Shown piece after piece: positions 25,443-37,213 of a stretch of 64,000 nucleotides of DNA (positions are counted from its first letter, which is position 1; every line of letters starts with the position of its first letter). A program made the position numbers and the translations under genes. The DNA comes from Pseudomonas helmanticensis (GTDB lineage Bacteria > Pseudomonadota > Gammaproteobacteria > Pseudomonadales > Pseudomonadaceae). The notes under the pieces were generated by a model. The model worked only from the letters and a program-made list of their open reading frames with translations, made no database searches and was not told where the DNA came from. The DNA lies in NCBI RefSeq assembly GCF_900182985.1, contig NZ_FXUY01000001.1, positions 4,289,501 to 4,353,500 of the forward strand, in the 5' to 3' direction.

Positions 25443-26957
25443 ATGAAGCGCAAGAATATTCTTTTCATCATGGCCGATCAGATGGCCGCGCCAATGTTGC
25501 CGTTCTACGGCCCGTCGCCGATCAAACTGCCGAATCTTTCCCGCCTCGCCGCCCAAGGCGTGGTGTTCGATGCCGCTTATTGCAACAGCCCGTTGTGCGC
25601 GCCGTCGCGTTTCACCCTGGTCAGCGGCCAGTTGCCGAGCAAAATCGGCGCCTATGACAACGCCGCCGATTTCCCTGCCGATGTGCCTACTTACGCCCAT
25701 TACTTGCGCCGTCTCGGCTACCGCACCGCGCTGTCGGGCAAGATGCATTTCTGCGGCCCCGATCAGTTACACGGTTACGAAGAGCGCCTGACCAGCGACA
25801 TCTACCCGGCCGATTACGGCTGGGCAGTGAACTGGGATGAGCCGGACGTACGGCCGAGCTGGTATCACAACATGTCCTCGGTATTGCAGGCCGGGCCGTG
25901 CGTGCGCACCAACCAACTCGATTTCGATGAAGAGGTGGTGTTCAAAGCGCAGCAGTATTTGTTTGATCACATCCGCGAGGATGGCGATCAGCCGTTCTGC
26001 CTGACTGTTTCAATGACGCACCCACACGACCCGTACACCATTCCCAAGGCGTTCTGGGATTTGTACGACGATGCCGATATCCCTTTGCCTACGTCCCCGG
26101 ATCAACACGAACTCGATCCGCACTCGCAGCGCCTGCTCAAGGTTTACGACCTGTGGGATAAACCGCTGCCTGTGGATAAGATCCGTGATGCGCGCCGGGC
26201 GTACTTCGGTGCGTGCAGCTATATCGACGCCAACGTCGGCAAACTTCTGCAAACCCTCGAAGAAACCGGGCTGATCGATGACACCATCATCGTGTTCTCC
26301 GGCGACCACGGCGACATGCTCGGCGAGAAAGGCCTCTGGTACAAAATGCATTGGTACGAAATGGCTGCCCGCGTGCCGCTGTTGATCAGTGCGCCAGGGC
26401 AGTTCAATTCAGGTCGTGTCAGTGCTGCCGTATCCACTGCCGACCTGCTGCCAACTTTCGTGGAAATGGCCGGCGGAACGCTGGAACCGGGCCTGCCATT
26501 GGATGGCCGTTCGCTGGTCTCACACCTGCAAGGGCAGGGCGGCCATGACGAAGCGTTCGGCGAATACATGGCCGAAGGCACCGTCAGCCCGCTGATGATG
26601 ATCCGTCGCGGCGCCTACAAATTTATCTACAGTGAAAGCGACCCTTGCCTACTCTTCGATGTAAGCAACGACCCGCGCGAACTAGAAGAACTCAGTCAAT
26701 CGCCGCAATATCGCCCGCTGTTCGACGATTTTCTCGCTGAAGCGCGGGCCAAGTGGGACATTCCGGCGATTCACCGGGAGGTCCTCGCCAGCCAGCGCCG
26801 CCGCCGTTTTGTTGCCGAGGCGTTAACCATCGGCAAGCTGAAGAGCTGGGATCACCAGCCGCTGGTGGACGCCAGTCAGCAGTACATGCGCAACCACATC
26901 GATCTCGACGATCTGGAACGCAAAGCACGTTATCCACAACCCTGCCAAAACCAATAA
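25443..26957 (+). CDS. betC: Choline-sulfatase BetC
   Basis: This 504-residue sulfatase has the CAPSR motif (Cys52), where Cys is converted to formylglycine, and metal-binding DQM at residues 12-14, plus GDHGDMLGEKGLWYK near residue 280. It hydrolyses choline-O-sulfate to choline and sulfate in the cytoplasm, supplying the glycine-betaine pathway and sulfur. The start at 25443 gives the canonical MKRKNILFIMADQ; an ATG six codons upstream is possible, and neither has a strong ribosome site. Two DnaA-box sequences lie within or near its 3' half. Confidence 0.95.
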   Translation: MKRKNILFIMADQMAAPMLPFYGPSPIKLPNLSRLAAQGVVFDAAYCNSPLCAPSRFTLVSGQLPSKIGAYDNAADFPADVPTYAHYLRRLGYRTALSGKMHFCGPDQLHGYEERLTSDIYPADYGWAVNWDEPDVRPSWYHNMSSVLQAGPCVRTNQLDFDEEVVFKAQQYLFDHIREDGDQPFCLTVSMTHPHDPYTIPKAFWDLYDDADIPLPTSPDQHELDPHSQRLLKVYDLWDKPLPVDKIRDARRAYFGACSYIDANVGKLLQTLEETGLIDDTIIVFSGDHGDMLGEKGLWYKMHWYEMAARVPLLISAPGQFNSGRVSAAVSTADLLPTFVEMAGGTLEPGLPLDGRSLVSHLQGQGGHDEAFGEYMAEGTVSPLMMIRRGAYKFIYSESDPCLLFDVSNDPRELEELSQSPQYRPLFDDFLAEARAKWDIPAIHREVLASQRRRRFVAEALTIGKLKSWDHQPLVDASQQYMRNHIDLDDLERKARYPQPCQNQ

Positions 26958-26973
26958 TGTTAAGGGGAAGTCC

Positions 26974-27894
26974 ATGCGCAAGTTATCCACAGTAGTGACG
27001 GTCGGCCTGCTCGCGCTGAGCAGCGCTTCGGCCTTCGCCGAGCAAAGTTGCGAGACGGTGAAAATGGCCGACCCGGGCTGGAGCGACATCGCCGCGACCA
27101 ACGCCATCACCGGGCTTCTGCTGGACGGCATGGGCTACAAGGCCAAGGTCGACACCCTCGCGGTGCCGATCACCTTTGGCGGTTTGAAGGATGGCCAGGT
27201 GGATGTGTTTCTCGGCAACTGGATGCCGGCGCAGCAGGGCTTCTACGACAAGTTCGTCGCCACCGGTGACGTCACGCAACTGGCGAAGAACCTCGACGGC
27301 ACCGAGTTCACCCTCGCCGTACCCGACTACGTGTGGGACGCGGGTGTGCATAACTTCGCCGACCTGAACAAATACGCCGACAAATTCGAGCGCAAGATCT
27401 ACGGCATTGGTTCGGGTGCGCCAGCGAATATCTCGCTGCAGGAAATCATCAAGAAGAACGACTTCGACATGGGCCAGTGGAAGCTGATCGAGTCCAGCGA
27501 ACAGGCGATGCTCGCCGAAGTGTCGCGGGCGGTGAAGAAACAGAAATTCGTCACCTTCCTCGGCTGGACCCCGCACCCGATGAACGTGCAGTTGAAGATG
27601 CATTACCTGAAGGGCGGCGAGAAGTACTTCGGCGACACCGGCAGCGTGTTTACGCTGACGCGCAAGGGTTACGCCGAGGCCTGTCCGAATGTGGGTAAAT
27701 TGCTGACCAATCTTTCGTTCACTCAGGCGATGGAGAACAGCATCATGGCTGAGGTGGTGAACAAGAAGGTCACTAATGCCGAGGCGGCGAAGGCGTGGAT
27801 CAAGGCGAACCCGGCGGTGCTGGATAAGTGGCTGGATGGGGTGAAGACGGTTGACGGGAAGGATGCGTTGGCGGCGGTCAAAGCCAAGCTCTGA
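26974..27894 (+). CDS. choX: Choline ABC transporter substrate-binding protein ChoX
   Basis: This 306-residue periplasmic binding protein has a Sec signal (~1-22, ending SAFA) and an OpuAC-type fold with GWSDIAATNAITG, FLGNWMPAQQ and FLGWTPHPMN, whose aromatic residues suit quaternary ammonium binding. It lies 16 bp after betC, with AAGGGG before the ATG. No permease or ATPase gene is adjacent, so it must work with an ABC transporter encoded elsewhere. A TTATCCACA DnaA box lies within its signal-peptide codons. Confidence 0.9.
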   Translation: MRKLSTVVTVGLLALSSASAFAEQSCETVKMADPGWSDIAATNAITGLLLDGMGYKAKVDTLAVPITFGGLKDGQVDVFLGNWMPAQQGFYDKFVATGDVTQLAKNLDGTEFTLAVPDYVWDAGVHNFADLNKYADKFERKIYGIGSGAPANISLQEIIKKNDFDMGQWKLIESSEQAMLAEVSRAVKKQKFVTFLGWTPHPMNVQLKMHYLKGGEKYFGDTGSVFTLTRKGYAEACPNVGKLLTNLSFTQAMENSIMAEVVNKKVTNAEAAKAWIKANPAVLDKWLDGVKTVDGKDALAAVKAKL

Positions 27895-27907
27895 TTTAGC
27901 GCGCACA

Positions 27908-28018
27908 GATCGTTCCCACGCTCCGCGTGGGAATGCCGCAACGGACGCTCCGCGTTCGGCTTTGAATGGGACGCAGAGCGTCCCGGGCTGCATTCCCACG
28001 CAGAGCGTGGGAACGATC
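27908..28018. repeat. Nested inverted repeat with GATCGTTCCCACGCTC core
   Basis: The outer arms GATCGTTCCCACGCTC and GAGCGTGGGAACGATC are perfect complements, and inner pairs (GGACGCTCCGCG with CGCAGAGCGTCC) extend the structure. This is another dispersed palindrome of Pseudomonas genomes and lies between choX and the SulP gene. Confidence 0.85.
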
Positions 28019-28065
28019 GGCGTAAGGGCTGATAACCTTGCATAAAACCCCAACCGCGAGGACCC

Positions 28066-29634
28066 ATGGCCTTTCCCAGCCGCCACTCTCTCTTCCCTTT
28101 CCTGACCTGGCTACCGCGGCAAACCCGCGCCAGCGTCGGACGGGACCTGATCGTCGGCCTCAGCGGTGCGATTCTCGCGTTACCCCAGTCGATTGCCTAC
28201 GCGCTGATCGCCGGTCTGCCACCTGAGTACGGTCTGTATGCCGCGATCATCCCGGTATTGATCGCTTGCCTGTGGGGTTCATCGTGGCATCTGATTTGCG
28301 GCCCGACCGCAGCGATTTCGATTGTGCTGTACGCCAGCGTCAGCCCTTTAGCGGTGCCGGCATCGCAGGACTACATCACCCTGATCCTGCTGCTGACTTT
28401 CCTCGCCGGAGTTTTCCAGTGGCTGCTCGGTTTGCTGCGCTTCGGCGCGCTGGTGAATTTCGTCTCGCATTCGGTGGTGCTGGGTTTCACCCTTGGCGCG
28501 GCGGTGGTGATTGCTATCGGGCAATTGCCGAATCTGCTGGGTCTGGAATTGTCGGCTAAAGCCACGGCGCTGGCGAGTCTGATGGATCTGCTGCAACACC
28601 TCAGGGCTGTGGATAAACCTTCGCTGGTGCTCGGCTTGACCACGGTGGTGGTCGGTATGGTCCTGAAACAACTGCTGCCGCGCTGGCCGACGCTGTTGAT
28701 AACGTTGATCCTGGCCAGCCTGCTGGTGTGGTTGTGGCCGGCGATGTTCGGCCATGTGCATCTGGTCAGTGCGTTCGTTGGACGATTGCCACCGTTCAGT
28801 GGCTTGCCGCTGGATCTGGATTTGATTTTGCGCCTGCTGCCGAGCGCTGTGGCGGTGGGCATGCTCGGGCTGGTCACCAGCCTGTCGATCGCGCGCTCGA
28901 TTTCGGCGCGGTCGCAGCAATTACTCGATGCCAATCAGGAAGTGCGTGCGCAAGGTTTATCGAACATTGTCGGGGCGTTCTTTTCCGGATCGTTGTCGGC
29001 CGGATCATTTACCCGCTCAGGATTGAGTTACGAGGCGGGCGCCTGCTCGCCTCTGGCCGGGATTTTTTCAGCGATCTGGGTGGCGTTGTTTGCGATCTTC
29101 GGCGCGGGATTGATTTCACACATTCCAATTCCGGCGATGGCGGGCAGCATTCTGCTGATTGCCTGGGGGCTGGTGGATCATCGCGGCATTCGCTCGTTGC
29201 TGCGAGTCAGCCGCGCCGAATTCGTGGTAATGGCGCTGACGTGTCTCGCGACCTTGCTGCTGGAGTTGCAGACGGCGATTTATGCCGGGGTGCTGGCGTC
29301 GCTGTTTTTCTACCTCAAGCGCACTTCGCAACCGCGTGTGCAGCATTGGCGCGACGGTGAGGACGATGTTTTACGCGTCGGCGGCTCGATCTTTTTCGGC
29401 GCCAGCCATTACCTGCAAGTGCGCCTGCAGCGCATGCACGGCGCGCGGGTGGTGATCGAGGCGCAGCAGATCAACTTCATCGATTATTCGGGGGTGGCGA
29501 TGCTGCATCAGGAGGCGCGGCGGTTGTTGAGCCAGAATCGCAGTTTGACCTTGCGCCGGGCGCGGCCGCAGGTGGTGGAGGAGTTGAGGAAGCTTGAAGG
29601 GCCGGAGAAATGTCCGATCCGGTTTGAGGATTGA
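28066..29634 (+). CDS. SulP-family sulfate/anion transporter with STAS domain
   Basis: This 522-residue SLC26/SulP protein has 10-12 TM helices, starting with the family motif ALPQSIAYALIAGLPPEYGLYAAIIP, followed by a C-terminal STAS domain (~400-510, INFIDYSGVAMLHQEARRL). It is the third gene after betC and is the PA0029 equivalent. The context suggests movement of sulfate released by choline-sulfatase, either uptake of sulfate or export of excess; direction cannot be read from sequence. The start follows GAGG. Confidence 0.88.
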   Translation: MAFPSRHSLFPFLTWLPRQTRASVGRDLIVGLSGAILALPQSIAYALIAGLPPEYGLYAAIIPVLIACLWGSSWHLICGPTAAISIVLYASVSPLAVPASQDYITLILLLTFLAGVFQWLLGLLRFGALVNFVSHSVVLGFTLGAAVVIAIGQLPNLLGLELSAKATALASLMDLLQHLRAVDKPSLVLGLTTVVVGMVLKQLLPRWPTLLITLILASLLVWLWPAMFGHVHLVSAFVGRLPPFSGLPLDLDLILRLLPSAVAVGMLGLVTSLSIARSISARSQQLLDANQEVRAQGLSNIVGAFFSGSLSAGSFTRSGLSYEAGACSPLAGIFSAIWVALFAIFGAGLISHIPIPAMAGSILLIAWGLVDHRGIRSLLRVSRAEFVVMALTCLATLLLELQTAIYAGVLASLFFYLKRTSQPRVQHWRDGEDDVLRVGGSIFFGASHYLQVRLQRMHGARVVIEAQQINFIDYSGVAMLHQEARRLLSQNRSLTLRRARPQVVEELRKLEGPEKCPIRFED

Positions 29635-29655
29635 TCTGATAGCACCGCATAACAC

Positions 29656-29744
29656 TGTAGGAGTGAGCCTGCTCGCGATAGCGGAGTGTCAGATAAAACC
29701 TTATCAACTGACACTCCGCTATCGCGAGCAGGCTCACTCCTACA
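29656..29744. repeat. REPIN, TGTAGGAGTGAGCCTGCTCGCG family, long-spacer type
   Basis: Outward-facing inverted cores with a ~40-bp spacer lie between the convergent SulP and aroE genes, four bases before the aroE stop. Confidence 0.9.
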
Positions 29745-29748
29745 AGGA

Positions 29749-30570
29749 TTATTGCGCCAGTTGGCGGCGCAGTTCGGCCAATACTGGCGCCGTATCAGGC
29801 CGCACACCCCGCCACAAAAAGAACGCCTCAGCGGCCTGCTCCGCCAACATCCCCAAACCATCCATCGCCACCGCCGCGCCATGCTCGCTGGCCCAGCGGC
29901 AGAACGCCGTCGGTTCCTTGCCGTACATCATGTCGTAGCACAGGGTCTTGCCCGGCTCGATCAGGCTCGGCGCAATCGGCGGTACATCGCCGGTCAGGCT
30001 CGCCGATGTAGCGTTGATGATCACGTCCACCGGCTCGCGCAGCCAGTCAAAACCACTGGCCGACACCGGCCCCAGATCGCAGAACAACTCCGCCAGCAAC
30101 TCAGCCTTGTCGACCGTGCGATTGGCGATGATCACCGACGCCGGTTTCTCCGCCAGCAATGGCTCCAGCGCCCCACGCACCGCGCCGCCAGCGCCGAGCA
30201 GCAGGATGCGTTTGCCGCTCAGGCTGAACCCGGCGTTCACCGTCAGGTCACGCACCAGCCCGGCGCCATCGGTGTTATCGCCGAGCAGCGAACCGTCGGC
30301 CAGTTTGCTCAAGGTGTTCACCGCGCCGGCGCGCTCTGCGCGGGCGGTCAGGCTGTCGGCCAGACGGTAGGCGTCTTCCTTGAACGGCACGGTCACGTTG
30401 GCGCCGCGACCGCTTACGAAAAACGCCTTGGCGCAGCCGGAGAAGTCGTCCAGCGGCGCCAGCAAGGTGCTGTAGTCGAGCTGCTGTGCGGTTTGCTCGG
30501 CGAACAACTTGTGAATCATCGGCGATTTGCTGTGGCCGATCGGATTACCGAAAACGACGTAACGATCCAT
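29749..30570 (-). CDS. aroE: Shikimate dehydrogenase AroE
   Basis: This 273-residue enzyme reduces 3-dehydroshikimate to shikimate with NADPH in aromatic amino-acid synthesis. It has the substrate-site NPIGHSKSP, the catalytic Lys in [22 protein letters not shown] and the nucleotide-binding [13 protein letters not shown] with NRT after the next strand, typical of NADPH use. It follows hemF by 9 bp, the usual Pseudomonas hemF-aroE order. Confidence 0.97.
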   Translation of the reverse strand: MDRYVVFGNPIGHSKSPMIHKLFAEQTAQQLDYSTLLAPLDDFSGCAKAFFVSGRGANVTVPFKEDAYRLADSLTARAERAGAVNTLSKLADGSLLGDNTDGAGLVRDLTVNAGFSLSGKRILLLGAGGAVRGALEPLLAEKPASVIIANRTVDKAELLAELFCDLGPVSASGFDWLREPVDVIINATSASLTGDVPPIAPSLIEPGKTLCYDMMYGKEPTAFCRWASEHGAAVAMDGLGMLAEQAAEAFFLWRGVRPDTAPVLAELRRQLAQ

Positions 30571-30579
30571 CAGTAATCC

Positions 30580-32621
<2,042 letters not shown>

Positions 32622-32628
32622 CCGGCCC

Positions 32629-32695
32629 CATCGCGAGCAGGCTCACTCCTACAGGGGAACGCATTCCAAATGTAGGAGTGAGCCTGCTCGCGATG
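32629..32695. repeat. REPIN, TGTAGGAGTGAGCCTGCTCGCG family, short-spacer type
   Basis: Cores face inward around GGGGAACGCATTCCAAA, the inverted form of the spacer at 18171. It lies between convergent qor and tsaC. Confidence 0.9.
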
Positions 32696-32709
32696 GGAGC
32701 AACTCGGTT

Positions 32710-33267
32710 CTAAGCCGGGCGTACGACGTTGCCCGTGGCCAGATCACGAATCAGGCTCGGGTTCTTGCGCCCACCCAATTCCCCGCCCAGCACCAGATCA
32801 ATCTGCCCCCGGAAATACTGCTCGACGCGCAACCGCGTGCGCGCCGCCGGGCGTCCTTGCGGGTTGGCCGAGGTCGAAATCAACGGCCCGACCATCGAAC
32901 ACAAATCGCGCACTTGTGGATGATCACTAACGCGCAACGCCACAGTGTCGTGCACGCCCGTCACCCATTCCGGCAACAAGCCCTGATGCGGCACCAGCCA
33001 GGTGTTTGGCCCCGGCCAGGTACTGGCCATGCGGTCGATCCATTCTTGCGGGAAGTCTTCGAACAGGAAATCGAACTGGCGAATGTTGTCGGCCACCAGA
33101 ATCAGGCCCTTGTCGACCGAGCGATTCTTGATCGCCAGCAGCCGATCCACCGCCTCTTCATTCCACGGGTCGCAACCCAGCCCCCAGACGGCTTCGGTTG
33201 GATAGGCAATCACCGCCCCGGCGCGAATCTCTCGTGCGGCTTGTTGCACACGCCAACTGTTGACCAT
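32710..33267 (-). CDS. tsaC: Threonylcarbamoyl-AMP synthase TsaC
   Basis: This 185-residue YrdC-domain protein makes threonylcarbamoyl-AMP from threonine, bicarbonate and ATP for the t6A37 tRNA modification. [16 protein letters not shown] and the [16 protein letters not shown] region belong to the substrate pocket. It lacks the extra Sua5 domain, so TsaC is the right subtype. It lies 55 bp downstream of dprA on the same strand. Confidence 0.95.
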   Translation of the reverse strand: MVNSWRVQQAAREIRAGAVIAYPTEAVWGLGCDPWNEEAVDRLLAIKNRSVDKGLILVADNIRQFDFLFEDFPQEWIDRMASTWPGPNTWLVPHQGLLPEWVTGVHDTVALRVSDHPQVRDLCSMVGPLISTSANPQGRPAARTRLRVEQYFRGQIDLVLGGELGGRKNPSLIRDLATGNVVRPA

Positions 33268-33322
33268 GAAAAAACTCTCCGCAAACAGGTTTCGCGCAGT
33301 TTACCGATCTTCCTTGTAAAAC

Positions 33323-34420
33323 CTAGCTCACCCGCGCAAACCAGCGGCCGTTTTCGCATACCGCGCGGCCATCCATTTCCAGTTCGGTCAGGGCTGCCAG
33401 CACTTTCGGTAACGCCCAGCCGATGCTGTCGGCCAGACCTTCGCTGGTATGCGGCGCGGCGTGGAGTAGGGCGAGCAACGGGTGATCGACTTTCGCTGTG
33501 TCTGTGGACAACGGCAAATGCTGCCAGCCGCGCAGCGCTTCGAGAATGTGTTCGATGGTTTCCACCAGCACCGCACCGTCGCGAATCAATTGGTGACAAC
33601 CGCGCGCACCGGGGTGATGGATCGAGCCGGGGATTGCATACACCTCGCGCCCCTGTTCCGCCGCCAGCCGCGCAGTGATCAATGAACCACTGGCGACGCT
33701 GGCCTCGACCACCAGCACACCGAGCGACAAGCCGCTGATGATCCGGTTACGCCGCGGGAAGTTGCTAGGCGTCGGCCCGGCGTCCAGCGGAAACTCCGAA
33801 ACCACCGCGCTGCCAGACGCAATCATCGCGTCAGCCAGGCGCCGATTGCGCTGTGGATAAAAATTTTCCAGGCCGGTGCCCAACACACCCACGGTCAAGC
33901 CACCGACATCCAGTGCCGCCTGATGCGCGGCGGCATCAATACCCAGTGCGAGACCACTGGTGATGACAAAACCAGCCCCGGCAAGGCTGCGCGAGAACGC
34001 CGCCGCCGTATCCATCCCCGGGCGTGAGGCACGACGGCTGCCGACCATCGCCAGTTGTGGTTTTTCCAGAATCAGTGGGTCGCCAGCAACAAACAGCAGC
34101 GGCGGCGGATCGGGAATCTGCGCCAGCAGCGCCGGATAATCCGCCTGATCGGACATCAGCAAATGATGCTCCGGGCGCTCTAGCCAGCGCATTGCATGGC
34201 TGGCGCCATCGCGCACCTCAGGACTGCGCCGCGCTTCGGCGCAGGCCGCCGGCATTCCCAGCGAGCGCCAGGCACTCGCTGGCGCGCTGATGGCTTTGGA
34301 CGCCGAGCCGAAGGCTTCGAGCAATTTGGCAAAGCGCTTCGGACCGATTTCCGGCAAGCGGTGCAGGCGCAGGCGCGCTTCCAGTTCCGCCGGCGAAACC
34401 GGCGTGCAGACAGAGAGCAT
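33323..34420 (-). CDS. dprA: DNA-processing protein DprA
   Basis: This 365-residue protein binds single-stranded DNA entering the cell and loads RecA. It has an N-terminal helix-hairpin-helix/SAM-like region, the extended Rossmann core with MVGSRRASRPG, SGLALGIDAAAHQAALD and FPRRNRIISGLSLGVLVVEA, and a C-terminal winged helix (~300-365). A DnaA box lies inside the gene at 33852. The start follows a plausible GATGAT region with no strong ribosome site. Confidence 0.95.
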   Translation of the reverse strand: MLSVCTPVSPAELEARLRLHRLPEIGPKRFAKLLEAFGSASKAISAPASAWRSLGMPAACAEARRSPEVRDGASHAMRWLERPEHHLLMSDQADYPALLAQIPDPPPLLFVAGDPLILEKPQLAMVGSRRASRPGMDTAAAFSRSLAGAGFVITSGLALGIDAAAHQAALDVGGLTVGVLGTGLENFYPQRNRRLADAMIASGSAVVSEFPLDAGPTPSNFPRRNRIISGLSLGVLVVEASVASGSLITARLAAEQGREVYAIPGSIHHPGARGCHQLIRDGAVLVETIEHILEALRGWQHLPLSTDTAKVDHPLLALLHAAPHTSEGLADSIGWALPKVLAALTELEMDGRAVCENGRWFARVS

Positions 34421-34503
34421 CGTGGATCATCCTTGATCGTTATAAGTCCCGAACCATTCGGAACAAGCTGTGGATAACTCTGTTGGTAACTTGTGAAGCA
34501 AGC

Positions 34504-35529
34504 TTACGGATTTCGCACCTTGTCGAGCACCGCCAGCGAGCGTGAAGCATTGAGGACAAGGCCATAGCTGAGCTTGTCGTAAGTGCGGAACACCATCAGC
34601 AACCCGGCGCGTTCGTCGGGAATTTTCAGCGGCTGGCCGGTAATGCGGTCACGCACGGTCTCGCCGGTTTTCATCACCACCAGCACATTGCCTTCGGCCA
34701 GACCGTCACGCTTGCCCTTGTTCAGGGTGACCACGTCCATCACGCCGATCTGCGTGACGCCGCGCGGCACGTCGATGATCACGCCGTTGATGGCGCTGGT
34801 CGGCGCGCTGGGCATGAAGGTCGAATTAATAGAACGCTCTTCACCGCTGAACAAGCGGTCACCGAGGCGCACTTCCTGGGTGGTGCGTTGCAGCGCGAGG
34901 GTAGCGACGTCGCCTTCGGTGGCAACGATTTCGCCACCGCCGATGTCATCGGCGTTGATCCCGAGAAACTCCTTGGTCTGCGGATCGGTGTAGACCTTGC
35001 CCTGACGGAAGATGCCGTACACCGGCTGATTCGGGTCGAAATGGCCGCGCGCAAAGATACGGTCACCGGTACCGCTGAGCACGCGTTCGGCATCGCCGGC
35101 AACGATATATGGCGCCTTGTCGAACTCCTCGACCTTGTCGACGATGCGGTTGCTCAGCAGAAAACTGTTGATCGACTTGAGCGGAATGCTCGGAATCGCC
35201 TCGGCCACCGGGCTGGTGCGGATCCGTGGCGAAAGCTTGATGGTGCCGCGCGACTCACCGCGATTGAGCATCAGGCGGGGCTGACCGTTGACGTAACTGA
35301 GCGTCAGCGTGTCGCCAGGGTAGATCAGGTTGGGGTTTTCAATCTGCGGATTGGCCCGCCACAGCTGCGGCCATTGCCAGGGTTCGCGCAGGTATTTGCC
35401 GGAAATGTCCCAGAGTGTGTCACCCGCAACCACCGTGTATTGCTGTGGAAAATCATCCCTGAGTTGCACCTGCCCTTGCGCCACGCCGGCCGAAGCCAGC
35501 AACAGCAGGGCGAGTAGTGTTTTCCTCAT
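34504..35529 (-). CDS. LysM peptidoglycan-binding domain protein
   Basis: This 341-residue protein has a signal peptide (MRKTLLALLLLASAGVAQG) and one LysM domain just after it (YTVVAGDTLWDISGKYLREPWQWPQLW), followed by a ~270-residue beta-rich region of unknown role. It is periplasmic and should bind peptidoglycan. PA0020 is the equivalent beside def. Homologues have been linked to surface motility and envelope functions, but no activity can be assigned. The start at 35529 is set by the signal peptide. Confidence 0.88.
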   Translation of the reverse strand: MRKTLLALLLLASAGVAQGQVQLRDDFPQQYTVVAGDTLWDISGKYLREPWQWPQLWRANPQIENPNLIYPGDTLTLSYVNGQPRLMLNRGESRGTIKLSPRIRTSPVAEAIPSIPLKSINSFLLSNRIVDKVEEFDKAPYIVAGDAERVLSGTGDRIFARGHFDPNQPVYGIFRQGKVYTDPQTKEFLGINADDIGGGEIVATEGDVATLALQRTTQEVRLGDRLFSGEERSINSTFMPSAPTSAINGVIIDVPRGVTQIGVMDVVTLNKGKRDGLAEGNVLVVMKTGETVRDRITGQPLKIPDERAGLLMVFRTYDKLSYGLVLNASRSLAVLDKVRNP

Positions 35530-35689
35530 GCAGTGAATCCCTTTATCATGTGCGTTCGCGTGAACCGTCAGAGCCCCCGTGGCTCGCTTGAGCAAATTGC
35601 ACAAGCTACGCTTCACAACGGTAGCCTGCATCTTCGGACCTGCCAGGCCATCGCCCGACTTTACTCAATACGTGCAGCAATCAAAGCCT

Positions 35690-36196
35690 ATGGCCATTTT
35701 AGACATCCTCGAATTTCCGGACCCGCGTCTGCGCACTATCGCCAAACCAGTGGCTGTAGTGGACGACGAAGTGCGTCAGTTGGTCGACGACATGTTTGAA
35801 ACAATGTATGAAGCGCCGGGCATCGGCCTTGCCGCGACCCAGGTCAACGTGCACAAACGTATCGTCGTGATGGACCTTTCCGAAGACCGCACCGAACCCC
35901 GGGTGTTCATCAACCCTGAGTTCGAATCGCTGACCGACGAAATGGAGCAATACCAGGAAGGTTGCCTGTCGGTCCCGGGTTTCTACGAAAACGTCGATCG
36001 CCCGCAGAAGGTCAGGATCAAGGCGCTGGACCGCGACGGCAAGCCCTATGAACTGATCGCCGAAGGCCTGCTCGCGGTGTGCATCCAGCACGAATGCGAC
36101 CACCTCAACGGCAAATTGTTCGTCGATTACCTGTCCACGCTCAAACGCGACCGGATCAAGAAGAAACTGGAAAAGCAGCACCGCCAGAACGCTTGA
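35690..36196 (+). CDS. def: Peptide deformylase Def
   Basis: This 168-residue metalloenzyme removes the formyl group from new proteins. All three motifs are intact: [13 protein letters not shown] (metal Cys) and QHECDHLNG (metal His and catalytic Glu). The start at 35690 ([14 protein letters not shown]) is canonical; the open frame upstream is not part of the protein. It precedes fmt with an intrinsic terminator between them. Confidence 0.97.
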   Translation: MAILDILEFPDPRLRTIAKPVAVVDDEVRQLVDDMFETMYEAPGIGLAATQVNVHKRIVVMDLSEDRTEPRVFINPEFESLTDEMEQYQEGCLSVPGFYENVDRPQKVRIKALDRDGKPYELIAEGLLAVCIQHECDHLNGKLFVDYLSTLKRDRIKKKLEKQHRQNA

Positions 36197-36207
36197 TGCC
36201 CCTCTTC

Positions 36208-36236
36208 AAAGGCTTGCTGCGGCAAGCCTTTTTCTT
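36208..36236 (+). terminator. Intrinsic terminator between def and fmt
   Basis: AAAGGCTTGC and GCAAGCCTTT form a 10-bp stem with a 4-base loop, followed by a T-rich tail. It may cut def transcription from fmt partially or fully. Confidence 0.8.
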
Positions 36237-36253
36237 TTTATGAGACTCCCTTC

Positions 36254-37213
36254 ATGACTGAGCCACTGCGCATCGTTTTTGCCGGCACCCCGGAATTCGC
36301 CGCCGAACACCTCAAGGCCCTGCTGAGCAGCCCTTACGAGATCGTTGCGGTCTACACCCAACCGGATCGTCCGGCCGGTCGCGGGCAAAAACTGATGCCG
36401 AGCCCGGTCAAACAGCTCGCGCTGGAAAACAATATCCAGGTGTTGCAGCCGCCAACGTTGCGCAACGCCGATGCGCAGGCTGAACTGGCCGCACTGAAGC
36501 CGGATTTGCTGGTGGTGGTCGCCTACGGCCTGATCCTGCCGCAAGTGGTGCTGGATATTCCGCGTCTGGGCTGCATCAACAGCCACGCCTCGTTGCTGCC
36601 ACGCTGGCGCGGTGCGGCACCGATTCAGCGCGCCGTCGAACACGGTGATGCCGAAAGCGGCGTGACCGTGATGCGCATGGAAGCCGGCCTCGACACCGGG
36701 CCGATGCTGCTCAAGGTCACCACCCCGATCAGCGCTGAAGACACGGGCGGCAGCCTGCACGACCGTCTCGCCGAGATGGGCCCGCCGGCCGTGGTGCAGG
36801 CGATTGCCGGTCTGGCTGCTGGCACCCTTGAAGGCGAAGTGCAGAACGATGAACTCGCCACTTACGCGCACAAACTCAACAAAGACGAAGCACGCATCGA
36901 CTGGAGCCGTCCGGCGGTTGAGTTGGAGCGCCTGGTGCGCGCCTTCAATCCATGGCCGATTACCCACAGCACCCTCAACGGTGAAGCGCTTAAAGTACTG
37001 GCAGCAACCATTGCCGACGGCAAAGGCGCGCCGGGTGAAATCCTCAGCGCCAGCAAGGACGGGCTGATCATCGCCTGCGGTGAACAGGCGCTGAGCCTGA
37101 CCCGCCTGCAATTGCCCGGCGGCAAGGCGCTGAACTTCAGCGATCTGTTCAACAGCCGTCGCGAGAAATTCGCCGTCGGCACCGTGCTCGGCGCAGTGGT
37201 GGACGCGCAATGA
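36254..37213 (+). CDS. fmt: Methionyl-tRNA formyltransferase Fmt
   Basis: This 319-residue enzyme formylates initiator Met-tRNA. It has the formyl-transferase core with [15 protein letters not shown] (catalytic Asn-His-Asp site region; INSHAS precedes it) and [17 protein letters not shown], then the C-terminal OB domain (~210-319). Its stop overlaps the rsmB start by four bases, so the two are translationally coupled. Confidence 0.97.
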   Translation: MTEPLRIVFAGTPEFAAEHLKALLSSPYEIVAVYTQPDRPAGRGQKLMPSPVKQLALENNIQVLQPPTLRNADAQAELAALKPDLLVVVAYGLILPQVVLDIPRLGCINSHASLLPRWRGAAPIQRAVEHGDAESGVTVMRMEAGLDTGPMLLKVTTPISAEDTGGSLHDRLAEMGPPAVVQAIAGLAAGTLEGEVQNDELATYAHKLNKDEARIDWSRPAVELERLVRAFNPWPITHSTLNGEALKVLAATIADGKGAPGEILSASKDGLIIACGEQALSLTRLQLPGGKALNFSDLFNSRREKFAVGTVLGAVVDAQ

